Part shown: in pieces, positions 12,501 through 24,000 of the stretch | Position numbering within the stretch: position 1 is the stretch's first letter | Layout of the letters: every line of letters starts with the position of its first letter | Assembly (NCBI GenBank): GCA_024362935.1 | Contig: JANCRA010000033.1 | Span: 4,483,001-4,547,000, forward strand | Reading direction: 5' to 3' | Source of the DNA: Setophaga petechia | Lineage: Eukaryota; Chordata; Aves; Passeriformes; Parulidae | Length of the DNA: 64,000 nt | Position numbers and translations under genes: made by a program | Notes under the pieces: model-generated | What the model saw: only the letters and a program-made list of their open reading frames with translations | Told to the model about the DNA's origin: nothing | Databases searched by the model: none

Positions 12501-15500
12501 GCCAAAGGACTGGGGCTGTCCACAAAGGCTTTAATCTCACCATTTGTTCTCCTGGCTCTCACCAATGCTGGCTGCATTAACACTCCCTCATGCACATTCT
12601 TGATATGGCAAACCTGGAATTCAAGAATTTTTGCGCCCATTTCCAGCAGTCGTCAAGGTAGACCTGTCTAAATTAATTAATTTAATGCAAGGAGAAACTG
12701 CTGCCTGTTTGGAAGCAGAAGCTGGCTCAACTGAGGGGTTTGAGAGGGATCTGGAAATATGCTTCCTTGAAGCCAAAATCTTAAATGTTTTGTAGCCAGA
12801 TTTCACCAGAGAAGATCAACAGCCCCTGATTTGAATGTTGCCAGGCCCTGTGAGGTATCACATTCCTGAGGTGGATGAAAACTGTGCTTCATTATGGCTT
12901 TGTTCACAAGGAAAATATCTAAGACCTTATATTAAATGATGGCTGAGCTCCTATATCTTGTGGGGAAATGGCCTTTTAATATAAATTAGAGCCCAAAGTA
13001 GAGGCAATGATTAGAGTACATGGTTGAAGAGAAGCCATCTGATCATGTGCCCACCAGCACCAGAGCACACAGAAAGCTCCTGAGCTGTAATTTCACATTC
13101 AGTTCCCAGCTTGCAAGAGAAAACAGAGAAACCAATGAACAAAACCCATCCATTTTATGAGTGGTTCTTTAGAAAAGTCAATGGTCACTCAGGATGGGCT
13201 CAGAAATGGATTCAGATTTAAGGGAAGAAAGAATACAAGGAGAACAGGTTGGAAATATTCTGCCATAGTCAACCTGTTGAGACACACACATACTTCAACT
13301 GAAGTGATCTACTTGACTAAAAGAGTTATTGCAATTGTATTTTGTTATCTGACTGTTTCATCTCAATTAGACACCTCAAATCTTCTAGATGGTTGAAGAA
13401 TAAGAAGAATATAGCACCTCCTTAAAAAATATAAACACAGAAAAGCAAAACTAGATAAAAAAAGTGAAATTTGGAGAGCTGGTCACTCCCTCTGTCCTGT
13501 CTGAGATGAGACTGCAGCTCCTCAAGGCACCAAGTGATGCCTGTGTGCTTTCTTTTTGCTTCTGTAAGATGCCTCCCACATGTTAGACCTTCTAGTCTGG
13601 TGAGAACATCCTGATCCCCACCCTCACTGCCATTCTGTTTTCTCACATTGCAGACTGAGCCTTAAAACACAGCATTGTCTCAAATCCATGGAGCCAAACC
13701 CAGCAGTGATGGATCTGAACAGAGCTGACCCTTTCTTCACAACACACACACCAAGAACAATGAATTTCCTCCACTGTGGTGACAATTCAGCTGCACCCAG
13801 GTTGGTCCAGAAAATCTGGCAGAAATCTTTCCATCACTCCAGCAGACCTGGAGCCAGCCTGCTGCCATGTGTGCTGCATGCAGGTGCCACTCATGCAGAA
13901 GCACCATCGAGGTACATCACTGCATCCAGACTTTCCAGAACAAAAGCTTGAGGGGCTTTTTTTTGCTCTGTCTGGCTGATACTTTTTATGGAATCACCCA
14001 AGGGCCAGGTTGTAGTTCTGTAATTGTACAGGGCTGTCATGCTCATAAATATTAAACAGCACTTCCAAGTGAAACTGCAGCTCCTTTTATTGCACAAAGC
14101 GATGGATATCCCAGCTGAAACCACTCTGCCTCCTTGCTGGTGCCTGCTGAAAAGTGACTGCGGTTCAAAATATTTATTGATGCTTTGTTGTATTGGGAGA
14201 ATGCTCAGTGACAGATGGACACTCTCTTTAAAACCTCAACGTATGCAAATCTCCATACAAAAGAGCCCAGGATGTTTTTAATATCGCACACTTGCCTCAG
14301 GACATGTTTTTAAATCCCCACTTACCAAGGGGCCTGGCTTTTTATCAGTCAAACGCCTTAAGCACTATGTCAATGTGGACATCTGGCCGCGTGTTTAAAA
14401 AATTTTTTATTTGCTAAAATATTTAGTGATGTGACAGGGGTTTTAGCTGGGGACATCAGGTCTAATGGCATATGTTTCAACCCAACTGCTCAGAGAGGAA
14501 AAATTAACAAGGTAGCTTTTGGGGCAGTTTACCTTTTAGAGTGCAGTAAGCCAAAAAAAGGGAAGAGAGAAGACCAGAACCAGGCATAATTTGAGGGTAT
14601 AAAGAATTGGGTTTAATGTACTGAAACAGCTCCTTGGGATTATTCTGATTCCTCTCCATCACTCTGATGTACAAGAGAATTTCTCCTAAGGATATGTGTG
14701 GGTTTTAAGAGCTTCTTCCTCCTTTTCAGGTTGAGGTTGGCCAAGGAGATTGGCTTGAACATGCCTGAGCAGCTGATAAAGGGTTTGGAGCTGATGGGAA
14801 TGGGTGGGGGATGATCACCAAGGAGTAGATGAATGAAAAATAGCAGACAGAAAGGTGTCATGAGTCTTTCAGGTTTCTTCCCAACCTTTCACACTTAGCA
14901 CTCAGCAGTGACAATCCCCACCCAGCACCATCTGGAGAGCAAGTCTCCAAACTTCACTCAGGTTTTGGTGCTCCATGAAAAAGAATTGTGATCCCAGCAG
15001 TACCCACCATCACCCTTGCTTTCCTCCCAGCTGTTCCTAGCAAGCACTTCTTGAAGGACATTGTCAAGCTGGGAAGGGACCAGAAGGTGATGCCAGGGCA
15101 GTTGGTGATGCCAGGGCTGTTCACTGGAGCTCCTCCAGAGTGGTGAGGGATAACACAACACCCCAGCCTGGTGCCAGAAGCCCTTTTGCTTCCAGAACAG
15201 CCACCTTTTATCTTTAAAAATTAGATATGCAAAAGTGATTCCCAGCCTACAGATGTGCCATGGTGTGTTTGTTAAAAGCAGCAGCCTCAGCTAATTGTTA
15301 CTCACCTGCTCCAGCTATTCTGCTCTCAATTAACACCCCTATTATTAGAAAGTCACCACATGTGAATTGAAACACCAGGCATGTTTGCCTTCTGCATGGG
15401 CAACCAGGCAGCCTGAATAGCTTAGAGAACCCAGGCTGATGCTGAACCCAAGGAAAGTCATTTAACCAGTCTGTAGCTGTCCCTGCACAAGGGTTTGGTG

Positions 15501-15778
15501 CTGCTTGTGACATGGGTCACATCATGCTGGCACATTGGGGTCTTGAGGACCTACTTCATTGGAAGGCAAAAGTTTCCTTTCCCTTCATTCAGGGAGAAAA
15601 ATCTACCAGAAGAACCAGCCCAGTGTCTGACCCTTTTTCTTGTATCTCTGTGATACCTGCATTTTATGTCACTGCAATATTCTTGTTTACATTTGATTAA
15701 CTAAGATCCCCAGGGTTGAATGTTGTTCAGTGCAGCTGCAGGTATGTCAGTGTGCACAGTTTCAGGTCAATATGTTTG

Positions 15779-15817
15779 AATAAATGAGGCCACTTTCTCT
15801 TCAGAAAAAAAAAAAAA
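15779..15817 (+). other. AATAAA plus A13 run, possible retrocopy tail
   Basis: AATAAA at 15779-15784 is followed 20 bp later by 13 consecutive A (15805-15817), the arrangement of a reverse-transcribed mRNA 3' end. No parent gene is recognised in the preceding few hundred bases and no target duplication is obvious. Confidence 0.3.
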
Positions 15818-17662
15818 GAAATCTGGCTTTTGTACTGGCTGGCAAATGTTGCATCACTCCATTTCTCTGGGAAAATGAAAGAGAAAATGAATTTGGCAGA
15901 AGAGCTGCAGATTACAATGCAGTGTGATGATGTAAGGCTAATGAACAGTGAAATCCATGAATTTCAGCTCATTTATGCAGCAAAGGCCAAACTGTTTAGG
16001 AGCCAATCTCCATCCAAATGGTGTCCTGTCTTCAGTTGTGCCCAGAGTTCTGCCATAACCCCCAAAATGTTGATGTGACCAACACTGGTGATGGAAAACC
16101 AGTGTGAAACCTGAACACAGCACCACCAGAAATAAGTCTGAATCCTGGAGCACAAAGCTCTTATTTTGCCAAATAAGAAAATATCTATTTTTTCCAAAGT
16201 GCTGCTATTGTGATTTATGAGAGGAAAAGGTTGATTTAAATGGAGTTTATAAAAATGTTTTTACCTGGGAGTCGCACAGGTGTTACAGTGGAGTTACAGT
16301 GGTGTTGACAGGGGATACCTGTGCCCCTGTCTGACCTTGCTGTGGCAGAGGGAGAGGGAGGATTCCTGCAGGGATGAACCAGCAGCTGACAATTGTCTGG
16401 AGAGCTGCTCCTGCTCCATGGGGTCCCCGTGGTCCTCCAGCCACCTCCTGGCTCTCGTGCCAACCACTGAGGGCTCCCCAGTTCTGCATCTGCTCTTCCC
16501 TCAGAGGGAGAGATTTTGGCTTCACCCCATCCCTCTTCTGGAAAGAGACAAAATGTCATGGTGAGATCCAAGGCATATCAAAAGAGTGAGACACCGTGGT
16601 AGGCACTGAGCACTGTGATGGATTTGCTGCTTGTTTTCCAAATGAGAAGGTGATATCATTCTCCTGGAGCTAAAGCTTTTTAGCAAACCCCTAAATTACT
16701 TTATTTTTCACTTAGTAAAAAGTTCTTTTTCTCCAGCATACATTACTTTCTTTGTGTCATGTGCTTGTCTTTGCTGCATTCCTCGTGAGAGCAGTTGGTC
16801 ACTCTAGTTCTATGAAGTATTAATACCCCACCAGTGATATTTATGTACCCAGATCTCTCTCCTTTTTTTTCTTTTTTTTTTACCTTTAGATGTTCAACAG
16901 CATGAATATTCTTATTTTTTATTTAAAACTAATTTGGAGTTCTCGCTCTCTAAGGGGTTTCTAATCACCAAAAAGTGCCCGAGGCTAAAACTGATTGACA
17001 GGAAAATGTTGTGGCTTCTGAAAAGTAAATTGTCTATTGACAGAGCAGTATACAAAGGAAAATGCTAAATGCTTATTATTTATGAGCTATTAGGGAAAAT
17101 GTTATTAGCATCTGTTTCCCACATGGGCAAAAACACCTGTCAGACATCAGGAAACTATAAAACGATGCACAGTTAATAGTTACTTTGTTTAAAAAGTCAT
17201 TAAAATTGAATGTCAGCTAAAACTTAGGAAAACATTATTCTTCAAAAGACTTTTAATCTTGCTGTTCAAAAAAACAAAAAGAAAAACCATAAAAACAACC
17301 CAAAAAAGGAAAAAGACCTTGCCACATTTTAATTTCTGGGAGCAAAAAGGAAGAAGATGTTTGATTTGAAAGTGATGAGGCAACTTGTGGTACACAACAA
17401 ACAAGGCACGAAAAAAGAAAAAAAGGCAGAGGAAGAAAGGGCCAGGTTGGGTCCCTGGTGGAGCTGTGGGGCAGCAGAGGGAGAGCAGAGCAAGGTCAGG
17501 TGTTTACAGGGGCTTTCAGTTCATTTGGGGGCTCTTTGCATTTCACTTAAACCTGTAAATAGAGGAGGTCTGCCTTGCTTACAGTGGGAGACAAACAACT
17601 GGACCAGATTGCTCCCAGAATTTCACACAGTCAGAGAACAGAGAATTTCACCCAGTCAGAGA

Positions 17663-17893
17663 ACAGGTTTAGATGGATTTTGGGAAGGAATTCCTCCCTG
17701 TGAGGGTGGGCAGGCCCTGGCACAGGGTGCCCAGAGCAGCTGGGGCTGCCCCTGGATCCCTGGCAGTGCCCAAGGCCAGGCTGGATGGGGCTGGGAGCAC
17801 CTGGGACAGTGGAAGGTGTCTCTGCCATAGCAGGGGTGGCACTGGATGAGCTTTAAGGTCCCTCCCAAGCAAACCCTCCTGTGGTTCTGTGAT
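17663..17893 (+). mobile_element. CR1 LINE fragment, 3' end (plus orientation)
   Basis: It runs from AGGTTTAGATGGATTTTGGG through GGGCAGGCCCTGGCACAGG, CATAGCAGGGGTGGCACTGG and AAGGTCCCTCCCAAGC, ending GTGGTTCTGTGATC. This is a typical CR1 3' UTR. Confidence 0.85.
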
Positions 17894-19065
17894 CATCAGC
17901 CCCAAATCGCAGCTGCCACAAACCAGGACAAACTCTGCTCTGGTCCCATCCAGGCTGGGCTTCCTTGCAGTGTCTGCAAATAAAAAGGAAAGTTGTGGCC
18001 AAGATTCCTCACAGAGACCAGCCAGACTCCTATTCTCCATCTTCATTCCATCTAATGGGGTTTGACTGGATTTTGATGAATTTTCCATGAGCAGAATTTG
18101 CAAAGAGCTCCAGTTTGTTTTCATAGGGAACAATTTTCCTTCTAAAAATTCATATATGACTTTCCAAGCAGCCATATTCAGGAAGCAAACTCATTCTCCA
18201 TATTTTATACATAGCTGAGCACAGCAGCAGCACTTTAACAGCAATCCTGGTAAAACCAAAACCTTTTTTTCACACACAATGTGATGGCACCTTCCCTTCC
18301 AGCTTGGTCAGAACTTTAGGACAAGTTGTAAGATCAAATCCGGGGGATGTAGAGCCTAAAAGGTGGAAATATGTCTAAAATGTTCTGTTCTTAGTGTCTG
18401 AGCAAGTGTAACAGCAAAATGTACACACAGAAGCCTTAGTGGAGAACAGAAACATGGTCCTACTTCCCACAGTTGCACAAAATCCCTGCTGTTGCAAAGG
18501 AAATAATTAATTTCTGTCTGTTCAATTTATATTCCTCTCCAGACAGGAATTTCCAACCTGGAATGTTACTTTGGGAAACATTAAAAGAAAAATAGATGGG
18601 TTTGTAACAGTTGCTCACCCCAAAGTCACTTTTGGTTTTCCTCACAGGGAATGGGATCTCACTGATCCAAGACACAAGGACAAACCCAGCGTGACACCAC
18701 TAAAAGTGCCAAAGAAATATAATATAAAATACTGCTTGTCCATTTAAATTATTTAATGTTATTAACATTAATTACCATACTTGGATACCCTGAGTGATTC
18801 ACACATTTTTCCTCCCCCCAACCCTCTCCTCCAGAGCTGAACTCTGAGTTTTGACATCCGCTTGTTTTCTCCATGGGTTTCCTTGGAGCAGCAGAAGGGA
18901 TTTGGCAGATGGCATCTCCCCATCCTGGCCCACTGTGCCCCAAACTGCATTTCCTCTGCAGCTCCTTGGTTTGCTCCAGCTTGGTGCCTCCCAGTGTGTC
19001 CCAGTTTCCAGCTGGGACATCCTTGGGGGCACTGGGGGGTTTGGTCCATGCCTGCCCAATCTGGC

Positions 19066-19682
19066 TGTTGTCTCTGCTCGGGCACGCGCAGGATGGGTCG
19101 GGGCAGCCGCGGATCAAAGGACGAGTCTGGACTCTTCAATGCTTCGCTCTTCAGAATGTTTATTAATTTTTATCTCACAGAGATTTTCCTCTCTGCCAGC
19201 CAGGGTCTGACCAGCAAGGCAGCCAAGGGCACTCTGACCACCCCTGGGCGGTCGTGTCCTTTTATAACAAAAACTCCCTACATCATATTTACTTTTTATT
19301 CCCAATACCTTTCACCCTTATTGACAAGTGCACCTTCACCATAAACCAATCCCCAAGTGCCAACACCACCATAGAAGATGGAAGACAAGAAGAAGAAAGA
19401 AGAAGCATGAGACACACCCTGATTCCTCCATCTTGTTTCCATAACCCCCCTGTACAGAGATATAACCCCCCTGTACCATAATCCTAAAATACGTATTTCA
19501 CCCTGAAAATATATAATCCCTCCACCACTTAAACTGTGGTCATTCTCACGTCCTTATACACATCCTCTGAAGGGTCAAAGTCCAGCCACCAAGAATGCCT
19601 GGCAACATTCCAGGACCTCTGAGCCCCCCATGGGTTTTCTCGGTGATTCTGAACATCAAGAGTGATATTCTGAGCTCCCACA
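19066..19682 (-). mobile_element. Solo LTR of an endogenous retrovirus (minus orientation, about 617 bp)
   Basis: Read on the minus strand, the element begins TGTGGGAGCTCAG and ends GAGACAACA. It has a TATAAAA box (19260-19266) and an AATAAA signal (19159-19164) spaced as in U3-R-U5. No gag, pol or env sequence flanks it. I see no convincing target-site duplication, so ends are accurate only to a few bases. It resembles avian class II (ERVK-type) LTRs; the family name is from memory. Confidence 0.75.
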
Positions 19683-20792
19683 CATGCCAAGACCCAGGGT
19701 GGGCTCAGTTAGTGCTGGTGGGTATCAGGAACTCTCAGATCTCTCTGCACCCTCTCTGATGAGGCTGAAGAGATGCTGGAGGAGCTCAGTGCTGCAGTGC
19801 AAGCAGAGGGTTGTGTTTTAGTGTGAAGAGCAGCATAAATTACCTTCACCTGGTGGAACCACTGGCTTTTACGACTCAGTTTTATCACAATTTCTTCTGC
19901 AGCCCATAAATTGAGACAAGGTTTGGTCTGCTCATTGGGAATGGTGTGAGGGATCAGCCTGGAGGGATTGGCCACCCCCAGACACACTGGGGATGTAACA
20001 GAGAGGTAAAGGGTACCTCAATCCCTCAATCAACACCTTCAGGCACTGGCCAGGTGGGGAGGCAGAAGATGCTCTCAGGTCATTATTAAATTCATTTCTG
20101 GGACAGGTTAGAGTCACAATCACACTGCTGACATTTCAGCAGCACAGGGCAAAGCAGGGACTTTCCAACCAGCATCACCAGCCAGGAGAGGCAAATGTGC
20201 TTCCCAAAAGCTCTGTTGGCCTGATCCAGATGCCAGGGGCCCTCATGAAGATGTGGGACTGTCTCCTGCCCTTCCAACCCTCTCTCCCAGCAGCAGAGAC
20301 CGCCCCCACCTTCCCTGATCCCCCCAGGCAGGAGCCCCTCTGGGTGGGGACTTCAATCTGGGCTGGAGCTGCCTTTGATGTGCCATTTTCTCTTTGAAAT
20401 GCAATGTCTCACTCATCTAATCCCCATCACATTTGGGAAGCTTCTCTTCAGTCTCTCAGATCGGGATGTCAGGGGAGTAGAGTTTGTTTTTGAAAGGGGC
20501 CAGTTTGAAGTTTTTTTGTTTTAAAAACATAAATGCATTTTTAATCACAATGTAAAGTCACCCTTTTGGTGGGGGAGTCTGGTTGGGTTGAGGTTTTATT
20601 GTTTTGTGGGGTTTCAAGTTTTTTTGCTTGGGACTGCAAATAGCTCTCAGGAACTTTGGATTTATGTTCCTAAACTTTCCCTTGATGCTCATTGTAAAGT
20701 CCATTTCAAACCTCCCTGTTGCCTTTCCCACTATATGTGTGGAATCATTCCAGAGAGAGCTGTGCTTAGAGAGAACTGAAACCAGTTTCAGT

Positions 20793-21091
20793 TTATAAAC
20801 TTCAATTTGAAGTTTATAATGTTGTGCCCACTCCAGTCCCAGGGAATAAATAGTTTATATAAATAAAAAGCTTATAATTTGAAGTTTATAATGAATTTTC
20901 ATTCTCGGAAGGAGGTGAGGCTTTCTGTTCTGGAGTAGATGTAGATTGTTATGGGGACTAAGCTGATTAAGAAGGAGGTTTTGACTGTGTTTGTGGTTGT
21001 GTTGGGGGTGTTCTCGAGGTTGTTGGATAGAAGTGGAATTAGAATGGGGGTGGAGAGGGTTGTTGTGCCCACTCCAGTCCCAGGGAATAAA
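20793..21091 (-). mobile_element. NUMT: nuclear copy of mitochondrial ND5, with a duplicated junction
   Basis: Minus-strand translation in the vertebrate mitochondrial code, from about 21060 down to 20875, gives an uninterrupted N-terminal ND5 stretch: LSTPILIPLLSNNLENTPN, NTVKTSFLISLVP, YSRTESLTSF, EWKFIMNF (TGA read as Trp, ATA as Met). This matches songbird ND5 as I recall it. A 31-bp segment starting TGTTGTGCCCACTCC occurs at both 20820-20850 and 21061-21091. The 17-bp ND5 end AATTTGAAGTTTATAAT occurs at both 20804-20820 and 20876-20892. So the insert is rearranged, not a simple insertion. It is not a functional gene. Confidence 0.88.
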
Positions 21092-24000
21092 CCCTAACCA
21101 GTGGAATGTGCAAAGTCTAAAATCTGGTGTAATTTATTCCATTTGGCTCATGGAGATGACCCTCTCCATCTCCTGTGCTTGTCTCAGGAGTGGCAGGGAC
21201 TTTCCCCCCAAGGAACCACCACGAAGGATGGAGCTGTGCTGTCTGTCCCAAATTCCCCATCCCTGTACTGCCCCTCAACTGGACACAAATGCAGCTGCTG
21301 GGCCAAACACGGTGCAGAGCAGCTTTCAGTGACACCCTGGGTGCCAGGTTGGGGTTTCCTTGGATGCAGCTTTCCTCTCAGGCCCTACAAACACAGCAGA
21401 TTTTCCTCTCCCACCCTGGAGCCAGGACCCACGGGCACAGCAGCGATGGGATTTAACTTTGAAGGGACTTGCACTCAGCCTGGTTTTCCCCACACTAACC
21501 TTTCCTCCTCCCAGCCTTGAAAGTTAGAAACATCTTTTGTATTCCAGAGGCCAAAGGGCCAAACTTGCCTTTAATTAAAATGCATATTCTTTAATTAAAA
21601 GCCCCATAACACATGAAGGGCATTCATTGAAATACGATGTGTGACATAGTCATTACCCTGCTGTTAATTACTAATTAATGAAGCTATTTCAATTAATAGC
21701 TTCCCCACTGTCACTCTGGCTTTGACAGGGCTCCGTGCTGAGAAGCTGTAGTGGAATCACAGGCGATCCTAACTCCTGGAACAGCACCAAAAGGCATCAG
21801 CTGAATATTCATGTCGGACGACGTTAACACTTTTCAATTAAACATAATAAAGTAAAAGCTCCGTCAAAAGTGTATATCAAACATGCCTCAGCTCTTCCTT
21901 CTCCCCCTCTCCTCTTCCAGCTTGTCAAAAATAACTAGAGAGAAGTAGGAGGGGGAAAAAAATGTGGGGATTTTTCTTTCCTTTTGACACTTCAGGCTGG
22001 AGCATTGTTTATCAGGCAAGTGGTGCTGCTGCTCAGGAGAGGATTTACAGCGAGCCTGGGCGAGCACCTGGGCTCCCAGGCAGCTCTTCCCTCTCCCAGG
22101 GCTGAGTTTTGCATTGCACTCCTGTTTTCTCTCCTTTCCTACAGTAAAACTGCAGTGGGAAGCGGGGAGATGCCCCCAGGTGCCTCCCCAGCTCTGTACA
22201 AATATCTGGGAGCTGAGGAACAGCACAATTCACTGCTGTGGTTAAAGGAATCACTTTTCCCGAGTGCAGTTTTGATTACAGGGCTGCTGGTAAGGGCTGT
22301 TACAAGGAGCAACCTGAAAAAAGCTGTTTTGCAGTTGATGGTAAGTTATATCAGAGCTGAAAACTGCAGAGGGGAGCAGAGCTCTCTTGGGCGCCATCTG
22401 GTTGAAGTTTTCCACTCAAAACCCTTGGAAAATGAATCCAAGAGAAATTCCTGAGGAGTATTTCCAGATTGAACCCCAAATGTTTTGTTTGAGGAAACAG
22501 GAGCTGTTTTTTCCAGGCAGACCTTGGGGAGGGGGAGGAATCTTTTAGAGAGATAACATTATTTGCAGAAAGCTGGAAATTGGGAGAAAATGAAGATATT
22601 GTCCAGCTGTCCCTGTTTAGGTACTCAGAGGTACAGAGAAGTCTCATATCCTGCTTTTGTTGCAGAAAGCAAAAAGAGATGATGACTTGGTGTGGGATTT
22701 TTCTACCATGGGGACAAGGAAGGGAGATTACTGTGATTGCTGCAGGAACAAAAGGAAAGAAAACATGAGGAACCACAAAAAGATGTTTCAATCTGTGTCT
22801 CACCTTGAAGTTTCTGTCTGAAGCTGAGCAAGACAACGCTCCTTGCATTGCCTGTTGGCAATGCACTGCTGAGGCATGAGCTAACACTCATCATGTGAGG
22901 GAACTAATAAATAAATCATGTGGTTTGCACTTATTCTTTGTGTCAGGTCATGTTTCTGCATTTCAGTATCCCAAAAAGAGCAGCAGCACACCAGGCAATG
23001 TCCTCACTGCTGAGTGCTGAGCATCAGCTGGAAAAAATATTCCTCCAGATTTCTGGTGGCTCTGAAAAAAAATGCAAATCCATTTGTTTTGTTTCTTGCT
23101 TGTTTCAAATTCTTGCTTTGCTCTCTCTGGGTTATCTACCAGGGCTGATGTCACCTGTCCAAATGTGCCTGGAGGCCCTGGGTAGACAAACATCATCCCT
23201 GGGAGCCAGACCAAAGCAGGGAGGTAAGGAGGGGTGAGGTGTGCTCACCACTGGAATTTTCCCAACTTCCTGGTCAGAATCTTTGCTTCTTCAGGAGTTA
23301 AAGTTTCCCATTTTCCTACTCTGAGTGCTGGTTTCCATGCCAGGCAGGTGGAGCTCCATCCTTCCTCCCATCCCAGCCCTTCAGCCACAGGCAGCTTTCC
23401 CCAGCCCTTGTCCTGAGCCAGGCACCATCCCTGTTCCTTTCCCCAGGCCCACAGGCATGCAGATGATTGTCTTTGACATGGAAACTTCATGGTTTCCTGC
23501 TCCTAGGCTGAGACTGGAAGTATAAATCAAACCAGCTCTTGAATCCAAGGATTTCAGACTCAGAAGAGTGGCTGTGACACCCAGTGCTGCCTTGGCTTGG
23601 AGGGCAGCAGGAAAATGAAGATCCTTTCCTTCCCTGTTTTCCTTTATAACATCTGATTTTTTTATTCCATTCTTCTTTTTGTTTGACCATCACCAGACCA
23701 AGCCCTGCTAAAGATGCAAGGGCTGATGTGTCCAAGCACCTCTGAGGAGCCACCATTGTTTGTCCAGCTGCTTGACATCTAAAGGCTGGTCTCAGAGGTC
23801 TCAATTAGGGCTTGGGGCTGCCTCGCCTCCACCTCTCCTGGGAGGAGGTTTTGCCTCTTCTGCTCAATTATGAACAGTGTCTCCTCCACGTGCAAGAGAG
23901 ACCAGGAGGGAGGGAGCTTTGGCTTTAGTTGTCACCTCTGCAGCACAATTCAGAGATATGCATTGCTGTAAGACTTCACAAATTGCTCTTATAACGTAAT

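Larger units (their letters stand above)
8403..17662. other. Intergenic, no gene seen
   Basis: It contains the LTR remnant, (GT)9 and the A13 tail listed separately. CNE-like blocks lie at about 8690-9040, 9640-10080, 14030-14420 and 16880-17215. No supported coding sequence. Confidence 0.6.

Noticed and set aside
22351..22887. 178-codon minus-strand frame in the left intergenic region
   Set aside because: Open frames overlap it on the other strand, and no motif or splice context supports it.
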